Part shown: piece by piece, positions 26,979 through 38,775 of the stretch
How positions within the stretch are numbered: position 1 is the stretch's first letter
How the letters are laid out: the number at the start of each line of letters is the position of its first letter
NCBI RefSeq assembly: GCF_000293785.1
Contig: NZ_AKZI01000045.1
Coordinates: 1-64,000, forward strand
DNA from: Rhodovulum sp. PH10
GTDB lineage: Bacteria > Pseudomonadota > Alphaproteobacteria > Rhizobiales > Xanthobacteraceae
Length of the DNA stretch: 64,000 nt
Direction of reading: 5' to 3'
Program-made: the position numbers and the translations under genes
Notes under the pieces: model-generated
What the model was told of the DNA's origin: nothing
Seen by the model: only the letters and a program-made list of their open reading frames with translations
Database searches by the model: none

Positions 26979-29431
26979 TGCCGGTGCGTCGGATCACGTC
27001 CTCGCGTGGCGGGGTGCTGAAACGTCTGTCGACGGCGCTCGCCGTGACCACCATGCTGGGCGGCGCACTGGCGCTCGGCCTCGGCGTGCGCCCGGCGGAC
27101 GCCCAGACGCTCGACTTCCGCTCGCAGATCCGCCCGACCCCGCCCGCCCGGACGGCGCCGACCGGCGATCCGCAGATGCTCGTCCAGGCCTCCGAGATCC
27201 AGTACGACTACAACAACGAGCGGGTGATCGCCTCCGGCAGCGTGCAGATCTACTACAAGGGCTCGACGATCGAGGCCGACAAGGTCGTCTACGACCAGAA
27301 GACCAAGCACCTGCAGGCCGAGGGCAATGTCCGCCTGACCGAGCCGGACGGCCGCATCACCTACGGCGATCTGATCGACCTGACGGACGATTACCGTGAC
27401 GGCTTCATCGATTCCCTGAGGATCGAGACGCCCGACCAAACGCGCTTCGCAGCGGCCCGCGGCAAGCGCACCGGCGGCAACTACACGGTGTTCGAGAGCG
27501 GCGTCTACACCGCCTGCGAGGCCTGCAAGGAGCACCCCGAGAAGCCGCCGCTGTGGCAGGTGAAGGCCGCCCGCATCATCCACGACCAGACCGAGAAGAT
27601 GGTCTATTTCGAGGATGCGCGGATCGAGTTCTTCGGCGTGCCGCTCGCCTACATGCCCTATTTCGCCGCGCCCGATCCGTCGGTGAAGCGCAAGAGCGGC
27701 TTCCTGATGCCGCTCGCCACCACCAGCTCGGTCTACGGCTACGGCATCGAGACGCCCTACTACTTCGCCCTCGCCCCGAACTACGACCTCACCGTCGCGC
27801 CGCGGGTGATGACCAAGCAGGGCCTGTTGATGCAGGGCGAGTGGCGCCACCGCCTGGAGGACGGCTACTACACCATCCGCGCGTCCGGCATCCCGCAGGC
27901 CGACAAGGACTATTTCATCGACGACCGGGGCACCCCGAACGCCGGCTATCGCGACTTCCGCGGCAGCGTCGAGGCGACCGGACGGTTCAACCTGTCGCCG
28001 AAATGGACCTGGGGCTTCGACGGCGTGCTCGTCTCCGACGAGAAGTACTTCAGCGACTACAAGGTCCGCTCGCTGCAGAGCACCACCGGCAACGAGTATT
28101 TCAGCAACCTCACCGAGGGCGTCTCGCAGCTGTTCCTCTCCGGGCGCGGCGACCGCAGCTTCTTCGACATCCGGGCGATCCACTTCTACGGCTACTCGAC
28201 CTCCGACGTGCAGGCCACCCTGCCGGTGGTCCATCCGGTGATGGACTACAGCGCGGTGGTCGACCAGCCGGTGTTCGGCGGCGAGCTGAGCTACAAGGCG
28301 AACCTCACCAGCCTGTCGCGCGAGACCGCAGAATTCGACGCGATCAACAGCATCGGCTGCGCCTCGCTGACCGCCGACACCGCCAAGAACTGCATTCTGC
28401 GCGGCGTGCCCGGCACCTATTCGCGCTTCTCGGCGCAGGTCGACTGGCGCTCCCGCTACGTCGATTCGTTCGGCCAGGTGTTCATCCCGTTCGCTTCGGT
28501 GCGAGCGGACGCCAAGCGGATCAATATCGACGACGACACCGGCGTCCAGAACTTCATCCAGACGGGCGAGTCGAACGACGTCCAGGTGATGCCGACGATC
28601 GGCCTGGAATACCGCTTTCCGCTGATCTCGGTGCATTCCTGGGGCACCCAGACGCTGGAGCCGATCGCCCAGGTGATCGCCCGGCCGAACGAGACCCATA
28701 TCGGCGCGATGCCGAACGAGGACGCGCAGAGCCTGGTGTTCGACGATTCGAACCTGTTCCGGGTCGACAAGTTCTCCGGCTGGGACCGCGTGGAAGGCGG
28801 CGGACGCGCAAACGTCGGCGTGCAGTACACCGCCCAGGTGAACGGGGCCGGCTCGGTCAACATGCTGTTCGGCCAGTCCTATCACCTGTTCGGCACGAAC
28901 TCCTTCGCGGTCGGCGACCTGACCAATACCGGCCTCGACAGCGGCCTCGACAAGGACACGTCGGACTATGTCGCCCGCTTCGCCTACGCGCCGAACCGCA
29001 TCTACAGCCTGATCACCCGCTACCGCTTCGACGAGGACGACTTCACGCTGCAGCGCCTCGAGGTGGAGGGCCGCGCGGCGTTCGACCGCTGGAACGTGTC
29101 GGTGCTGTACGGCGACTACGCGGCGCAGCCGGAGCTCGGCTTCCTCGATCGCCGCCAGGGCATTCTCGGCTCGGGCTCGGTCAAGGTCGCGCAGAACTGG
29201 GTGTTCAACGGCGCCGCCCGCTACGACATCATCAACGACAAGATCAGCCAGACCCGCGTCGGGCTGGGCTATATCGACGACTGCTTCCTGATCGGGCTGA
29301 ACTACATCACCGACTACGACTACACCGGCAGCGACACGACCAACCACACGGTGATGCTGCAGGTGGGGCTGCGGACGCTGGGCAGCACGTCGGGCGGGGG
29401 CAGCGGCCTCTCGGCCGACGGGAGTCAATAA
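26978..29431 (+). CDS. lptD: LPS assembly outer-membrane protein LptD
   Basis: The 817-residue protein has a signal peptide (cleavage likely after PADAQ near 43), an N-terminal LptA-like jellyroll (VQASEIQYDYNNERVIASGS near 68-87) and a large C-terminal beta-barrel. Cysteine pairs in CEACKEH near 180 and others in the barrel could form the disulfides typical of LptD. It inserts LPS into the outer leaflet with LptE. AGGAGG precedes the overlapping start. It is followed by surA, its folding chaperone, fitting a joint outer-membrane biogenesis operon. Confidence 0.95.
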   Translation: MPVRRITSSRGGVLKRLSTALAVTTMLGGALALGLGVRPADAQTLDFRSQIRPTPPARTAPTGDPQMLVQASEIQYDYNNERVIASGSVQIYYKGSTIEADKVVYDQKTKHLQAEGNVRLTEPDGRITYGDLIDLTDDYRDGFIDSLRIETPDQTRFAAARGKRTGGNYTVFESGVYTACEACKEHPEKPPLWQVKAARIIHDQTEKMVYFEDARIEFFGVPLAYMPYFAAPDPSVKRKSGFLMPLATTSSVYGYGIETPYYFALAPNYDLTVAPRVMTKQGLLMQGEWRHRLEDGYYTIRASGIPQADKDYFIDDRGTPNAGYRDFRGSVEATGRFNLSPKWTWGFDGVLVSDEKYFSDYKVRSLQSTTGNEYFSNLTEGVSQLFLSGRGDRSFFDIRAIHFYGYSTSDVQATLPVVHPVMDYSAVVDQPVFGGELSYKANLTSLSRETAEFDAINSIGCASLTADTAKNCILRGVPGTYSRFSAQVDWRSRYVDSFGQVFIPFASVRADAKRINIDDDTGVQNFIQTGESNDVQVMPTIGLEYRFPLISVHSWGTQTLEPIAQVIARPNETHIGAMPNEDAQSLVFDDSNLFRVDKFSGWDRVEGGGRANVGVQYTAQVNGAGSVNMLFGQSYHLFGTNSFAVGDLTNTGLDSGLDKDTSDYVARFAYAPNRIYSLITRYRFDEDDFTLQRLEVEGRAAFDRWNVSVLYGDYAAQPELGFLDRRQGILGSGSVKVAQNWVFNGAARYDIINDKISQTRVGLGYIDDCFLIGLNYITDYDYTGSDTTNHTVMLQVGLRTLGSTSGGGSGLSADGSQ

Positions 29432-29544
29432 TTCGCCCCTTTCGGCGGCTAGGGCTGCCGACCCGTGGGCGGATCGCACTGCCCGGCCGCGCCCGGACGG
29501 CGAACGGGACGGTGACGAGGGGATTCTCGACAAACGAAGGTGTC

Positions 29545-30531
29545 ATGGTTCTTCGCGCACGAACGACGACGAGCGCACGGGCGACGATCGGTGCACGGCT
29601 GGCGACCACGCTGGGTGCGGCGGCAATCGCTCTCGGATGTCTGATCGCCGGGCCGTCGGTGCGGCCGGCGGCGGCGCAGAACGTGGTGGTGATGGTGAAC
29701 GGCACGCCGATCACCAGCTACGACATCGAGCAGCGCGCCCGCCTGCAGCAGCTCGTCTCGCACAAGTCGGCCGACCGCAACACGATCCTCGAGGAGCTGA
29801 TCGACGAGCACCTGAAGATCCAGGCGGGCAGCCGCTACAAGGTCGGGATCGACGACGGCGACGTGAACTCGTCCTATCGCGACATGGCGAGCCGCATGAA
29901 CCTGTCGCCCGACCAGCTCACCGCGACGCTCGGCCGCGGCGGGGTGTCCGACCGCACGCTCAAGTCGAAGATCCGCGCCGACCTCGTCTGGCAGCAGATC
30001 GTGCGGGGAAAATTCCAATCGTCGTTCCAGTTCCGCGACAAGGACATCATCGCCGCCGCCGAATCGAAGCGGAAGGACGACCAGCCGATCGCCGCCAAGA
30101 TCTCCGGCTACGAATACGTGCTGCGGCCGATCCTGTTCGTCGTCCCGCAAGGGGCGAGCGCGTCGGTGGTCGAGGCCAAGCGCCGCCAGGCCGAGGCGCT
30201 GCGCGCCCGCTTCGAGGACTGCGAGCGCGGCCTGCCGCTCGCCCGCCAGCTCCGCAACGTCGCGGTGCGCAGCCAGATTCTCAAGAACTCCACCGAGCTG
30301 CCCGACCCGCTTCGCGACATGCTCGACCGCACCGGGGTCGGCAAGCTCACCGGCCCGGAGACCACCCCGAACGGCATCCAGATGTTCGCGGTGTGCGCCC
30401 GCCACGAGGTCAAGCTCGACGACCCGGCGCTGAAGAAGGTGCGCCAGGAGATGTTCGTCGAGACCTTCGAGGAGCGCTCGAAGCAGTTCCTCAAGGAGCT
30501 TCGCAGCCAGGCGATGATCGAGCGGAAATGA
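29545..30531 (+). CDS. surA: periplasmic chaperone/peptidyl-prolyl isomerase SurA
   Basis: The 328-residue protein has a signal peptide ending near AAAQN (about 45) and a SurA N-terminal domain ([20 protein letters not shown]). A divergent parvulin-like region ([11 protein letters not shown] to FAVCARHEV) and a C-terminal helix that completes the chaperone core follow. There is one isomerase domain rather than two, as usual in alphaproteobacteria. It escorts outer-membrane proteins such as LptD, encoded just upstream. The stop overlaps the pdxA start (ATGA). Confidence 0.9.
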   Translation: MVLRARTTTSARATIGARLATTLGAAAIALGCLIAGPSVRPAAAQNVVVMVNGTPITSYDIEQRARLQQLVSHKSADRNTILEELIDEHLKIQAGSRYKVGIDDGDVNSSYRDMASRMNLSPDQLTATLGRGGVSDRTLKSKIRADLVWQQIVRGKFQSSFQFRDKDIIAAAESKRKDDQPIAAKISGYEYVLRPILFVVPQGASASVVEAKRRQAEALRARFEDCERGLPLARQLRNVAVRSQILKNSTELPDPLRDMLDRTGVGKLTGPETTPNGIQMFAVCARHEVKLDDPALKKVRQEMFVETFEERSKQFLKELRSQAMIERK

Positions 30532-31574
30532 CCGACCGCCCCGCCCCGCTCGCGCTCACGCTGGGCGAGCCGGCGGGCATCGGACCGGACGTCGCGCTCG
30601 CCGCGTGGCTGAACCGCGGGGCCGCGACCCCGCCCTTCCTGCTGCTCGGCGACCCGATCTTTCTCCAGCGTCGCGCGAAAACGCTCGGGCTCGACGTGCC
30701 GATCGCGGTGGTAGCGCCGAGCGAGGCGTCGTCCGCCTTCTCCCGCTTCCTGCCGGTGGTCGATCTCGGCCTGCCGGTGACAACCGCCCCCGGCCGGCCC
30801 GACGCGTCGAGCGCGCCGGCGGCGATCGCGGCGATCGACCGGGCGGTAGCGCTGACGATGGCGGGCGAGGCTGCGGCCGTCGTCACCTGCCCGATCGCCA
30901 AGCACGTGCTCACCGCCGCCGGCTTTCCCGATCCCGGCCACACCGAGTATCTCGCGAGGCTCGCGGCGCGCCGCACCGGAAAACCGGCGACGCCGGTGAT
31001 GATGCTGTGGTCGCCCGAGCTCGCGGTGGTGCCGGTGACGATCCACATCGCGATCGCCGCGGTGCCGGCCGCTCTCACCACGGACCTGATCGTCGAGACG
31101 GGGCGGCTTCTCGACCGCGATCTGCGCCGACGATTCGGCCTCGCAAAGCCGCGCATCGCGGTGGCCGGGCTCGATCCGCATGCCGGCGAGAGCGGCACCA
31201 TCGGCACCGCCGACCGCGACGTGGTGACGCCGGCGGTCACCGCGCTGGTGACGGAGGGCATCGTCGCCCGCGGGCCGCTGCCGGCCGACACCCTGTTTCA
31301 CGACGCAGCGCGCAAGACCTACGACGCGGCGCTGTGCATGTATCACGACCAGGCGCTGATCCCGATCAAGATGATCGCCTTCGACCATGCGGTGAACGTC
31401 ACGCTCGGGCTGCCGTTCGTGCGCACCTCGCCCGACCACGGCACCGCCTTCGAGCTCGCCGGCACCGGGCGGGCCGACCCGTCGAGCCTGATCGCCGCGC
31501 TCGGCCTCGCCGGCCGGCTCGCCGCGGCCGACGCCGCCGCCAAGGGCGCCGGATCCGCCGGGACGGCCGGATGA
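30528..31574 (+). CDS. pdxA: 4-hydroxythreonine-4-phosphate dehydrogenase
   Basis: The 348 residues show the PdxA motifs GEPAGIGPD (13-21), metal-ligand histidines in GHTEYLARL near 140, [11 protein letters not shown] near 221 and [11 protein letters not shown] near 274. It oxidises 4-phosphohydroxy-threonine in pyridoxal phosphate synthesis, with Zn or Mg. It overlaps both surA and rsmA by ATGA junctions, so the surA-pdxA-rsmA order is translationally coupled, as in many proteobacteria. Confidence 0.95.
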   Translation: MTDRPAPLALTLGEPAGIGPDVALAAWLNRGAATPPFLLLGDPIFLQRRAKTLGLDVPIAVVAPSEASSAFSRFLPVVDLGLPVTTAPGRPDASSAPAAIAAIDRAVALTMAGEAAAVVTCPIAKHVLTAAGFPDPGHTEYLARLAARRTGKPATPVMMLWSPELAVVPVTIHIAIAAVPAALTTDLIVETGRLLDRDLRRRFGLAKPRIAVAGLDPHAGESGTIGTADRDVVTPAVTALVTEGIVARGPLPADTLFHDAARKTYDAALCMYHDQALIPIKMIAFDHAVNVTLGLPFVRTSPDHGTAFELAGTGRADPSSLIAALGLAGRLAAADAAAKGAGSAGTAG

Positions 31575-32461
31575 GCGCGCTCGACGAGCTGCCGCCCTTG
31601 CGCGACGTGATCCGCCGGCACGAGCTGTCGGCGCGAAAGTCGCTCGGCCAGAATTTCCTGCTCGACCTCAATCTCACCGGAAAGATCGCCCGCGCGGCCG
31701 GGCCGCTCGACGGCGTCACGGTGGTGGAGGTCGGTCCGGGTCCGGGCGGGCTGACGCGGGCGCTGCTCGCGGAAGGCGCGCGGGTGATCGCGGTCGAGCG
31801 CGACGCACGGGCGCTCGATGCGCTGGCGGAGATTTCCGAACGGGTGCCGGGAAGACTCGAGGTGGTGGCGGGCGACGCGCTGGCGCTCGACCTGTCCGCG
31901 CTGGCCGCCCGGGCGGGTGGCGGCGGGCCGGTGCGAGTGGTCGCCAACCTGCCCTACAACATCGCGACGCCGCTCCTGATCGGCTGGCTGTCGGCGGAGC
32001 CGTGGCCGCCCTGGTACGACGCGCTGGTGCTGATGTTCCAGCGCGAGGTCGCCGAGCGGATCGTCGCGACGCCCGGCAACAAGGTCTATGGCCGCCTCGC
32101 GGTGCTGTCGCAGTGGCGCAGCGAGCCGAAGATCCTGTTCGACATCGCGCCGTCGGCCTTCGTGCCGCCGCCCAAGGTCACCTCCTCGGTGGTCCGGCTG
32201 GTGCCTCGTGCAAAACCCCTGCCCTGCCCGCAGCCGGCGCTCGAGCGGGTGACGGCGGCCGCCTTCGGCCAGCGGCGAAAGATGCTGCGGCAGAGCCTCA
32301 AGATGCTGGTGGCCGATCCGACGCCGCTGTTCGAGGCGACCGGCATCGCGCCGACCGCGCGGGCGGAGGAGATTTCGGTCGCCGGCTTCGTCGCGCTCGC
32401 CAATGCGTTGGCCGATGCCGTGCGTGGAAAGCCGGTTCCGGCCGCGCTCCCGCAGCCCTGA
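31571..32461 (+). CDS. rsmA: 16S rRNA dimethyladenosine methyltransferase
   Basis: The 296 residues have KsgA/RsmA motifs: SLGQNFL near 26, the S-adenosylmethionine loop VGPGPGGLT near 54 and the catalytic NLPYN near 118. [14 protein letters not shown] near 198 is the conserved C-terminal element. It dimethylates two adenosines of helix 45 in 16S rRNA during 30S maturation. It is last in the lptG-lptD-surA-pdxA-rsmA run. Confidence 0.96.
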   Translation: MSALDELPPLRDVIRRHELSARKSLGQNFLLDLNLTGKIARAAGPLDGVTVVEVGPGPGGLTRALLAEGARVIAVERDARALDALAEISERVPGRLEVVAGDALALDLSALAARAGGGGPVRVVANLPYNIATPLLIGWLSAEPWPPWYDALVLMFQREVAERIVATPGNKVYGRLAVLSQWRSEPKILFDIAPSAFVPPPKVTSSVVRLVPRAKPLPCPQPALERVTAAAFGQRRKMLRQSLKMLVADPTPLFEATGIAPTARAEEISVAGFVALANALADAVRGKPVPAALPQP

Positions 32462-32571
32462 TTTCTCCCCGATCGGGCCTTCGAATTTCCCCGTCTCCTC
32501 CCTGAAAAACCACCGGACCCGGATTTAAACGGGTGTTTGAAAGAAAGAGGTCGGCGATCGGGGGAGACGCC

Positions 32572-32928
32572 ATGACCCGTTCCGGGATCGACACGTTCGC
32601 GGCCGTCCGCACGAGCACGGAGGGCGGCCGGCGAAGACCCACCAGCGGCGCCGTCGCGCGGGCGAAAATCCTGCCGCAGCCACGCGGGCTCGCCGGGCCG
32701 GTGCCGGCGCTGCCGACAGGGGCGGCGACGGAAGCGGCGGCCGAAGCCGCGGCGCGCACCGTCGCCGGCTGCACCTGCCTCGGCCGGCGGCTCGCCGCCC
32801 AACTGAGAGCGCTGGTCGACAAGCTGACCGATCCGTACCGGCCGGAGCTGCACTATATGCGCGGGCCCGGCCCGAAATGGCGGGCCAAGCACGGCATTCC
32901 GGAGCCCGGATCCGTGCCGCTCGATTGA
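32572..32928 (+). CDS. hypothetical protein
   Basis: A 118-residue product whose ATG follows GGGGAGACGCC. The N-terminal two-thirds are Ala/Arg/Thr-rich. The C-terminal part (LVDKLTDPYRPELHYMRGPG and KWRAKHGIPEPG) looks ordered and conserved-like, and two cysteines occur in GCTCLG near 67. No signal or membrane segment. Family not recognised. Confidence 0.55.
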   Translation: MTRSGIDTFAAVRTSTEGGRRRPTSGAVARAKILPQPRGLAGPVPALPTGAATEAAAEAAARTVAGCTCLGRRLAAQLRALVDKLTDPYRPELHYMRGPGPKWRAKHGIPEPGSVPLD

Positions 32929-32936
32929 TCCGCGTC

Positions 32937-32984
32937 AATGGCCCGTCGCGTGCCACGTGCAGCATGGCGGGCGGGCCATTTTTC
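32937..32984 (+). terminator. rho-independent terminator
   Basis: AATGGCCCG (32937-32945) and CGGGCCATT (32972-32980) pair perfectly over 9 bp with a 26-nt loop and run into TTT, 8 bases past the stop of the hypothetical gene. Confidence 0.65.
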
Positions 32985-33000
32985 GTGAGCGGATCAATCC

Positions 33001-33366
33001 ATGTCTTTTCCGAAAGCGCTTCGCGGACCGGCGGTCGCCATTCTTGTCCTCGCCGGCAGCGGCGGACCGGGATTCTCCGCCGACAGCGGCTGGTGGCTGG
33101 TGCTCGGCTCGATCGCCACGCCCGACCACCGCTTCACCGACGACACGCTCGCCGCGGCGCGCGGAATCGAGCGTGACGCACGCCGCTGCGGCGTCACCGC
33201 CTTCTGGGATTTTTCCAGCAAGTTTTCCGGTTTTGCCCGCGGCTACACGGTCGTCGTGGCGGAGCAGCCGTTCGGCTCCCGGTCGCGCGCCGAGCGCGCC
33301 CTCGCGAGGGCGCGGGCGTGCGTTCCGGACGCCTATCTGAAGCGGGGTCGCTACGCCGGCGAGTGA
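33001..33366 (+). CDS. secreted hypothetical protein with SPOR-like region
   Basis: The 121-residue product has a signal peptide (AVAILVLAGSGGPGFSA, cleavage near 27). Its mature part GWWLVLGSIATPDHRFTDD, two cysteines (about 63 and 107) and the ending PDAYLKRGRYAGE resemble SPOR-like small periplasmic domains. That match is by eye. A single short gene after the upstream terminator. Confidence 0.65.
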   Translation: MSFPKALRGPAVAILVLAGSGGPGFSADSGWWLVLGSIATPDHRFTDDTLAAARGIERDARRCGVTAFWDFSSKFSGFARGYTVVVAEQPFGSRSRAERALARARACVPDAYLKRGRYAGE

Positions 33367-33407
33367 CCGCGGCCGGCCGCGCGGGTGTCGCTAAGGCGCG
33401 AGCGCCG

Positions 33408-34082
33408 TCACGGTGCGAGCGCCTTCAGCTCGTCGAGCAGCGAGCCGACGAAACCGTCCATGTCGGTGCCGTGCACCCGCTTGAGCCGCTCGGCGGTGAG
33501 GATCGAGCGCAGGCGGAGAAAGCTCTTGTCGAGGTCGCGGTTCACCAGCACGTAGTCGTATTCCGACCAGTGGGCGATTTCTTCCGCCGCGTTGCGCAGC
33601 CGCTTGACGATGATCTCTTCGGAATCTTCGGCGCGCCGCTCGAGCCGGGCCTTCAGCTCGGCCGCCGACGGCGGCAGCACGAACACGCTGACCACGTCCT
33701 TGCGCATCGTCTCGAACAGCTGGCGGGTGCCCTGCCAGTCGATGTCGAACAAGACGTCGCGACCCTCCGAGAGCGCCGTCTCGACCGCCTCGCGCGGCGT
33801 GCCGTAGCAGTTGCCGTGCACTTCCGCCCATTCGAGCAGCTGGCCGGAATCGCGCATGATCTCGAACTGGCGCATCGAGATGAAATGGTAATGCACCCCC
33901 TCGATCTCGCTCGCCCGGCGCGCCCGCGTCGTCACCGACACCGACAAAGTGATGCGCTCCTCGGTCTCGATCAGGTTGCGGGTCAGCGTCGTCTTGCCGG
34001 CGCCAGAGGGCGACGACACCACCAGCATGATGCCGCGGCGTCCGATCGCCCGGTCGTCCGCAGGCTCGATCCGCCCCGCCAT
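33408..34082 (-). CDS. gmk: guanylate kinase
   Basis: The 224-residue enzyme phosphorylates GMP to GDP. The P-loop SSPSGAGKTTL lies near residue 23, GMP-binding regions SVSVTTRARR and GVHYHF follow near 47-67, and the lid element is around 140-160. The ATG follows GAAGGGG, 5 bases after the yicC stop. The 18-residue extension before MLVVSSPSG is modest and usual. It ends the fabD-to-gmk gene run. Confidence 0.95.
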   Translation of the reverse strand: MAGRIEPADDRAIGRRGIMLVVSSPSGAGKTTLTRNLIETEERITLSVSVTTRARRASEIEGVHYHFISMRQFEIMRDSGQLLEWAEVHGNCYGTPREAVETALSEGRDVLFDIDWQGTRQLFETMRKDVVSVFVLPPSAAELKARLERRAEDSEEIIVKRLRNAAEEIAHWSEYDYVLVNRDLDKSFLRLRSILTAERLKRVHGTDMDGFVGSLLDELKALAP

Positions 34083-34087
34083 CCCCT

Positions 34088-34975
34088 TCACTCCAAGTTC
34101 TGCACCTGCTCGCGGAACTGCTCCACCACGCTCTTCAGCTCGAGGCCGACGCCGGTCAGCTCCAGATCGTTCGACTTGGCGCACAGCGTGTTGGCCTCGC
34201 GGTTGAGCTCCTGCGAGAGAAAATCGAGCCGGCGGCCGACCGGGCCGCCCTTGGCGATCAGCGATTTCGCCTGCGCGACATGGGCGACGAGGCGGTCCAG
34301 CTCCTCGCGCACGTCGGCCTTGGCGGCCATCAGGATCGCCTCCTGGTGAAGGCGGTCGGGGTCGAACCGCTCGGCGGTCTCGAGCAGCGCCGCCACCTGG
34401 TCGGCGAGCTTTTGGCGGATCGCCGCGGGCTTGCGGCCCGGCGCCGCCTCGGCGCGCGCGACCAGCGCCGCGATCTCGTCGAGCCGCTGCCCGAGCAGTT
34501 TTCCGAGCGCCTCGCCCTCGTGGCGGCGCATCGCCTGCAGTCCGGCCAGCGCGGCGGCGAAGCTGTCGACCAACGCCGCCTCGGCGGCGCTCCGCTCCTC
34601 CTCGCTCTCGTCGGCCTCGACGACCTCGACCACGCCCTTGAGGCCGAGAATGCCGTCGAGCCGCGGCGGCTCGGCCGACACCCGGCCGGCGAGGTTTTCG
34701 AGCGTCGCCAGCACCGCCGACAGTACCGCCTCGTTGACCCGCACCACCGGCTGGGTGCCCGAGCGGTCGACCGTGAGATTGCAGTAGACGGTGCCGCGGG
34801 CGAGCCCTTCGGCCGCCTTCGCCCGCACCGGCGCCTCGACCGCGTCCCAGCCGGGCGGCAGCCGCAGGCGGACGTCCAACCCCTTGGCGTTGACCGACTT
34901 GATCTCCCACGCGAACGCGTACGGCCCGCTGGTGCCGTGGCTGCGGGCGAAACCGGTCATGCTGCAAAGGGCCAT
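34088..34975 (-). CDS. YicC-family endoribonuclease
   Basis: The 295-residue protein begins with the hallmark SMTGFARSHG and ends with LTGVGLELKSVVEQFREQVQNLE. In between it has SVNAKGLDVRLRLP near 28 and the DFLSQELNREANTLCAKSND block near 254, all typical of YicC. Family members cleave RNA, affecting small-RNA stability. It lies directly upstream of gmk, a conserved pairing. Confidence 0.92.
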   Translation of the reverse strand: MALCSMTGFARSHGTSGPYAFAWEIKSVNAKGLDVRLRLPPGWDAVEAPVRAKAAEGLARGTVYCNLTVDRSGTQPVVRVNEAVLSAVLATLENLAGRVSAEPPRLDGILGLKGVVEVVEADESEEERSAAEAALVDSFAAALAGLQAMRRHEGEALGKLLGQRLDEIAALVARAEAAPGRKPAAIRQKLADQVAALLETAERFDPDRLHQEAILMAAKADVREELDRLVAHVAQAKSLIAKGGPVGRRLDFLSQELNREANTLCAKSNDLELTGVGLELKSVVEQFREQVQNLE

Positions 34976-35165
34976 CGTGCGCTCGCTGGCTCGGGTCTGG
35001 CGACCCGCCGAAGGACGGACGGCCCGATGCCGCCCACCCCCGCCACATAGAAGACGCACCGAGTCCCGGCAAGTCACCGGAACGCCGGCCGGCGGTGCAC
35101 CGGTCGCGGATCGGCCGGCAGGGTTTTTCGCCGGACGGTGAGCCCGGCGGTGCCGCGGGACGGGA

Positions 35166-36407
<1,242 letters not shown>

Positions 36408-36778
36408 GGCGTCGTCCGCTCCGGACCGGCCGCCGCACGGGAATGCGGCGATCGGGGTTCGCGTTGGTCGTCGCAGCGTCGGCGGTCGCGGGCCGTGCGC
36501 CCGGCACCCGACCCCGCCAGAACGGCGGGAGCGGCGGCACGCCGAGTCGGTCCCGGCGGCTCGACCACTTCCCCCGACAATATGGCCATTTTATCGGCTC
36601 CGCGAGCGCCCGCCCGACGCCCCGGACCCGGCCGGTGGCCGGGTGCCCGAAGCGGGATGCGGCGTTGCGCGCAGCCGCGCCGGCAGGACGCCGTGCGACG
36701 ACACGCGGCCGGGCGGCCCGTCCGGTGCGGACGGGCGCCGGAAAAAAGCCCCGCGGCCGAGGCGCCGCGGCCGTTCGA
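36408..36778. other. fabF-mltG intergenic gap
   Basis: A 371-nt gap. The fabF end holds a terminator-like hairpin (36742-36770). The rest, including AATATGGCCATTTTATC at about 36580-36597, may carry an mltG promoter, but no gene is seen. Confidence 0.45.
36742..36770 (-). terminator. terminator after fabF
   Basis: Reading the minus strand, CCGCGGC and GCCGCGG pair over 7 bp around a 6-nt loop and are followed by GGC then TTTTTT, about 9 bases past the fabF stop. Confidence 0.65.
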
Positions 36779-38044
36779 TCACTGAACGGTGCGGCGGAAG
36801 ACCAGCGAGGCGTTGGTGCCGCCGAACCCGAACGAGTTCGACAGCGCAATGTCGATGTCACGCTTCTTCGCCTGGTGCGGCACCAGGTCGATCGGCGTGT
36901 CGACGGAAGGATTGTCGAGATTGATGGTGGGCGGCGCGATGCCGTCCCGCATGGCGAGGATCGAGAAGATCGCCTCCACCGCCCCGGCGGCGCCGAGCAG
37001 ATGCCCGGTCGAGGACTTCGTCGACGACATCGACACGTGCGCCGCGTCGTTGCCGATCACCCGCTGCACCGCCGAAAGCTCGATCTCGTCGCCGAGCGGC
37101 GTCGAGGTGCCGTGCGCGTTGACGTAGTCGATGTCGGCCGCGGAGATGCCGGCGCGCTTGATCGCCATCGTCATGCAGCGATAGGCGCCGTCGCCGTCCT
37201 CGGTCGGAGCGGTGATGTGATAGGCGTCGCCGGTCAGGCCGTAGCCGATCAGCTCGGCGTAGATCTTGGCTCCTCGCGCGCGAGCGTGCTCGAGCTCCTC
37301 CAGCACGACGACGCCGGCGCCCTCGCCCATCACGAAGCCGTCGCGATCGCGGTCGTAGGGGCGCGAGGCCTTGGTCGGCTCGTCGTTGAAGCCGGTGGAG
37401 AGCGCGCGGCAGGCCGAGAAACCGGCGAGCGCGATGCGGCAGATCGGCGATTCGGCGCCACCCGCCACCATCACGTCGGCGTCGCCCAGCATCACGAGCC
37501 GGGCGGCGTCGCCGATCGCGTGCGCGCCGGTCGAGCAGGCCGTCACCACCGCGTGGTTCGGACCCTTCAGGCCGTGGGCGATCGAGACGTAGCCGGAGGC
37601 GAGATTGATCAGCCGGCCGGGAATGAAGAACGGCGACACCCGGCGGGCGCCGCGCTCCTTCAGGACGATCGCCGTCTCGGCGATGCCCTCGAGGCCGCCG
37701 ATGCCGGAGCCGATCATCACGCCGGTGCGGATCTGCTCGTCGTAGGTGGCGGGCTTCCAGCCCGAATCGGCGAGCGCCTGTCCGGCCGCCGACATCGCAT
37801 AGACGATGAAGTCGTCGACCTTGCGCTGCTCCTTCGGCTCCATCCACTGATCGGCATTGAAGGTGCCGTCGGAGCCGTCGCCGCGCGGCACCATGCAGGC
37901 GATCTTCGCCGGCAGGTCGGACACGTCGAACTTCTCGACCTTGCGGGCCCCGCTCTCGCCCGCAAGAAGCCGTTGCCAGGACGTGTCGACGCCGCATCCC
38001 AGCGGCGTCACCATGCCCAATCCCGTGACGACTACACGCCTCAT
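36779..38044 (-). CDS. fabF: 3-oxoacyl-[acyl-carrier-protein] synthase II
   Basis: The 421-residue condensing enzyme elongates acyl-ACP chains with malonyl-ACP. The active-site cysteine lies in TACSTGAHAIGDAA (about 167), and the two histidines in NAHGTSTPLGD (about 310) and SSTGHLLGAAGA (about 346). The ATG is used rather than a TTG six bases upstream. It follows acpP in the standard fabD-fabG-acpP-fabF order, with 250 bases between. Confidence 0.96.
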   Translation of the reverse strand: MRRVVVTGLGMVTPLGCGVDTSWQRLLAGESGARKVEKFDVSDLPAKIACMVPRGDGSDGTFNADQWMEPKEQRKVDDFIVYAMSAAGQALADSGWKPATYDEQIRTGVMIGSGIGGLEGIAETAIVLKERGARRVSPFFIPGRLINLASGYVSIAHGLKGPNHAVVTACSTGAHAIGDAARLVMLGDADVMVAGGAESPICRIALAGFSACRALSTGFNDEPTKASRPYDRDRDGFVMGEGAGVVVLEELEHARARGAKIYAELIGYGLTGDAYHITAPTEDGDGAYRCMTMAIKRAGISAADIDYVNAHGTSTPLGDEIELSAVQRVIGNDAAHVSMSSTKSSTGHLLGAAGAVEAIFSILAMRDGIAPPTINLDNPSVDTPIDLVPHQAKKRDIDIALSNSFGFGGTNASLVFRRTVQ

Positions 38045-38295
38045 GACCAATGTCCCGCACCGGCCGATGCGCCGCGATCCGTCACACCCGAACCCGAGCG
38101 ATCGAACGGCCAGTCGCCGTCACCGGCTGCGGTGCCGAACAGGTTACGGCACCGTTGGACAGTGCGGCCCGCCCGATCGGCACCGGGACGAAACCCGATG
38201 CGATGCGACCGGCGGGACCAACGATACGCGGCGTGAGCCTCAGGCGGGACGGGCCGCAGGACCGGATGGCCCTGCGGCCGGCAGCGTCGGAAAAT

Positions 38296-38535
38296 TCAGC
38301 TCTTGGCGTTCTTCTCGAGAAACTTCACCGCGTCGCCGACCGTCAGGATGGTCTCCGCCGCGTCGTCCGGAATCTCGCAGCCGAACTCCTCCTCGAACGC
38401 CATCACGAGCTCGACAGTGTCGAGGCTGTCGGCGCCGAGATCGTCGATGAAGCTCGCGGTCTCGGTCACCTTGTCCGGCTCGACCCCAAGATGCTCCACG
38501 ACAATCTTTTTGACCCGTTCGCCAATGTCACTCAT
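38296..38535 (-). CDS. acpP: acyl carrier protein
   Basis: The 79-residue acidic carrier has the phosphopantetheine serine (Ser37) in [19 protein letters not shown]. It ferries acyl chains through FabD, FabG and FabF, all encoded around it. Spaced 240 bases from fabG and 250 from fabF, it probably has its own promoter, as is usual for this abundant protein. Confidence 0.97.
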   Translation of the reverse strand: MSDIGERVKKIVVEHLGVEPDKVTETASFIDDLGADSLDTVELVMAFEEEFGCEIPDDAAETILTVGDAVKFLEKNAKS

Positions 38536-38775
38536 TGCCAACCTCGTGCTTTCGGCATCATGCCCCTGCGTTCGCTGAATCACGAACATCGTCGGGGCGA
38601 CCTCGTCTTGATGGACGCCGTGAACGCTCATCCGGTCAAGGGGTTCGTGCCGTCGCCCCAGCCCCGTTGCATTTGTTTCGTCCAGCCCGACCGATCGGTT
38701 ACCATACTTCCTCAGGCTTGACCAGAAGGCCCGGCACGACCTTCCACGACCCTTGGAACGTTCGAAAAAACCCAA

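Noticed and set aside
26960-29533. 857-codon minus-strand frame opposite lptD
   Set aside because: lptD has signal peptide, LptA-like and barrel regions on the plus strand; the antisense frame has none.
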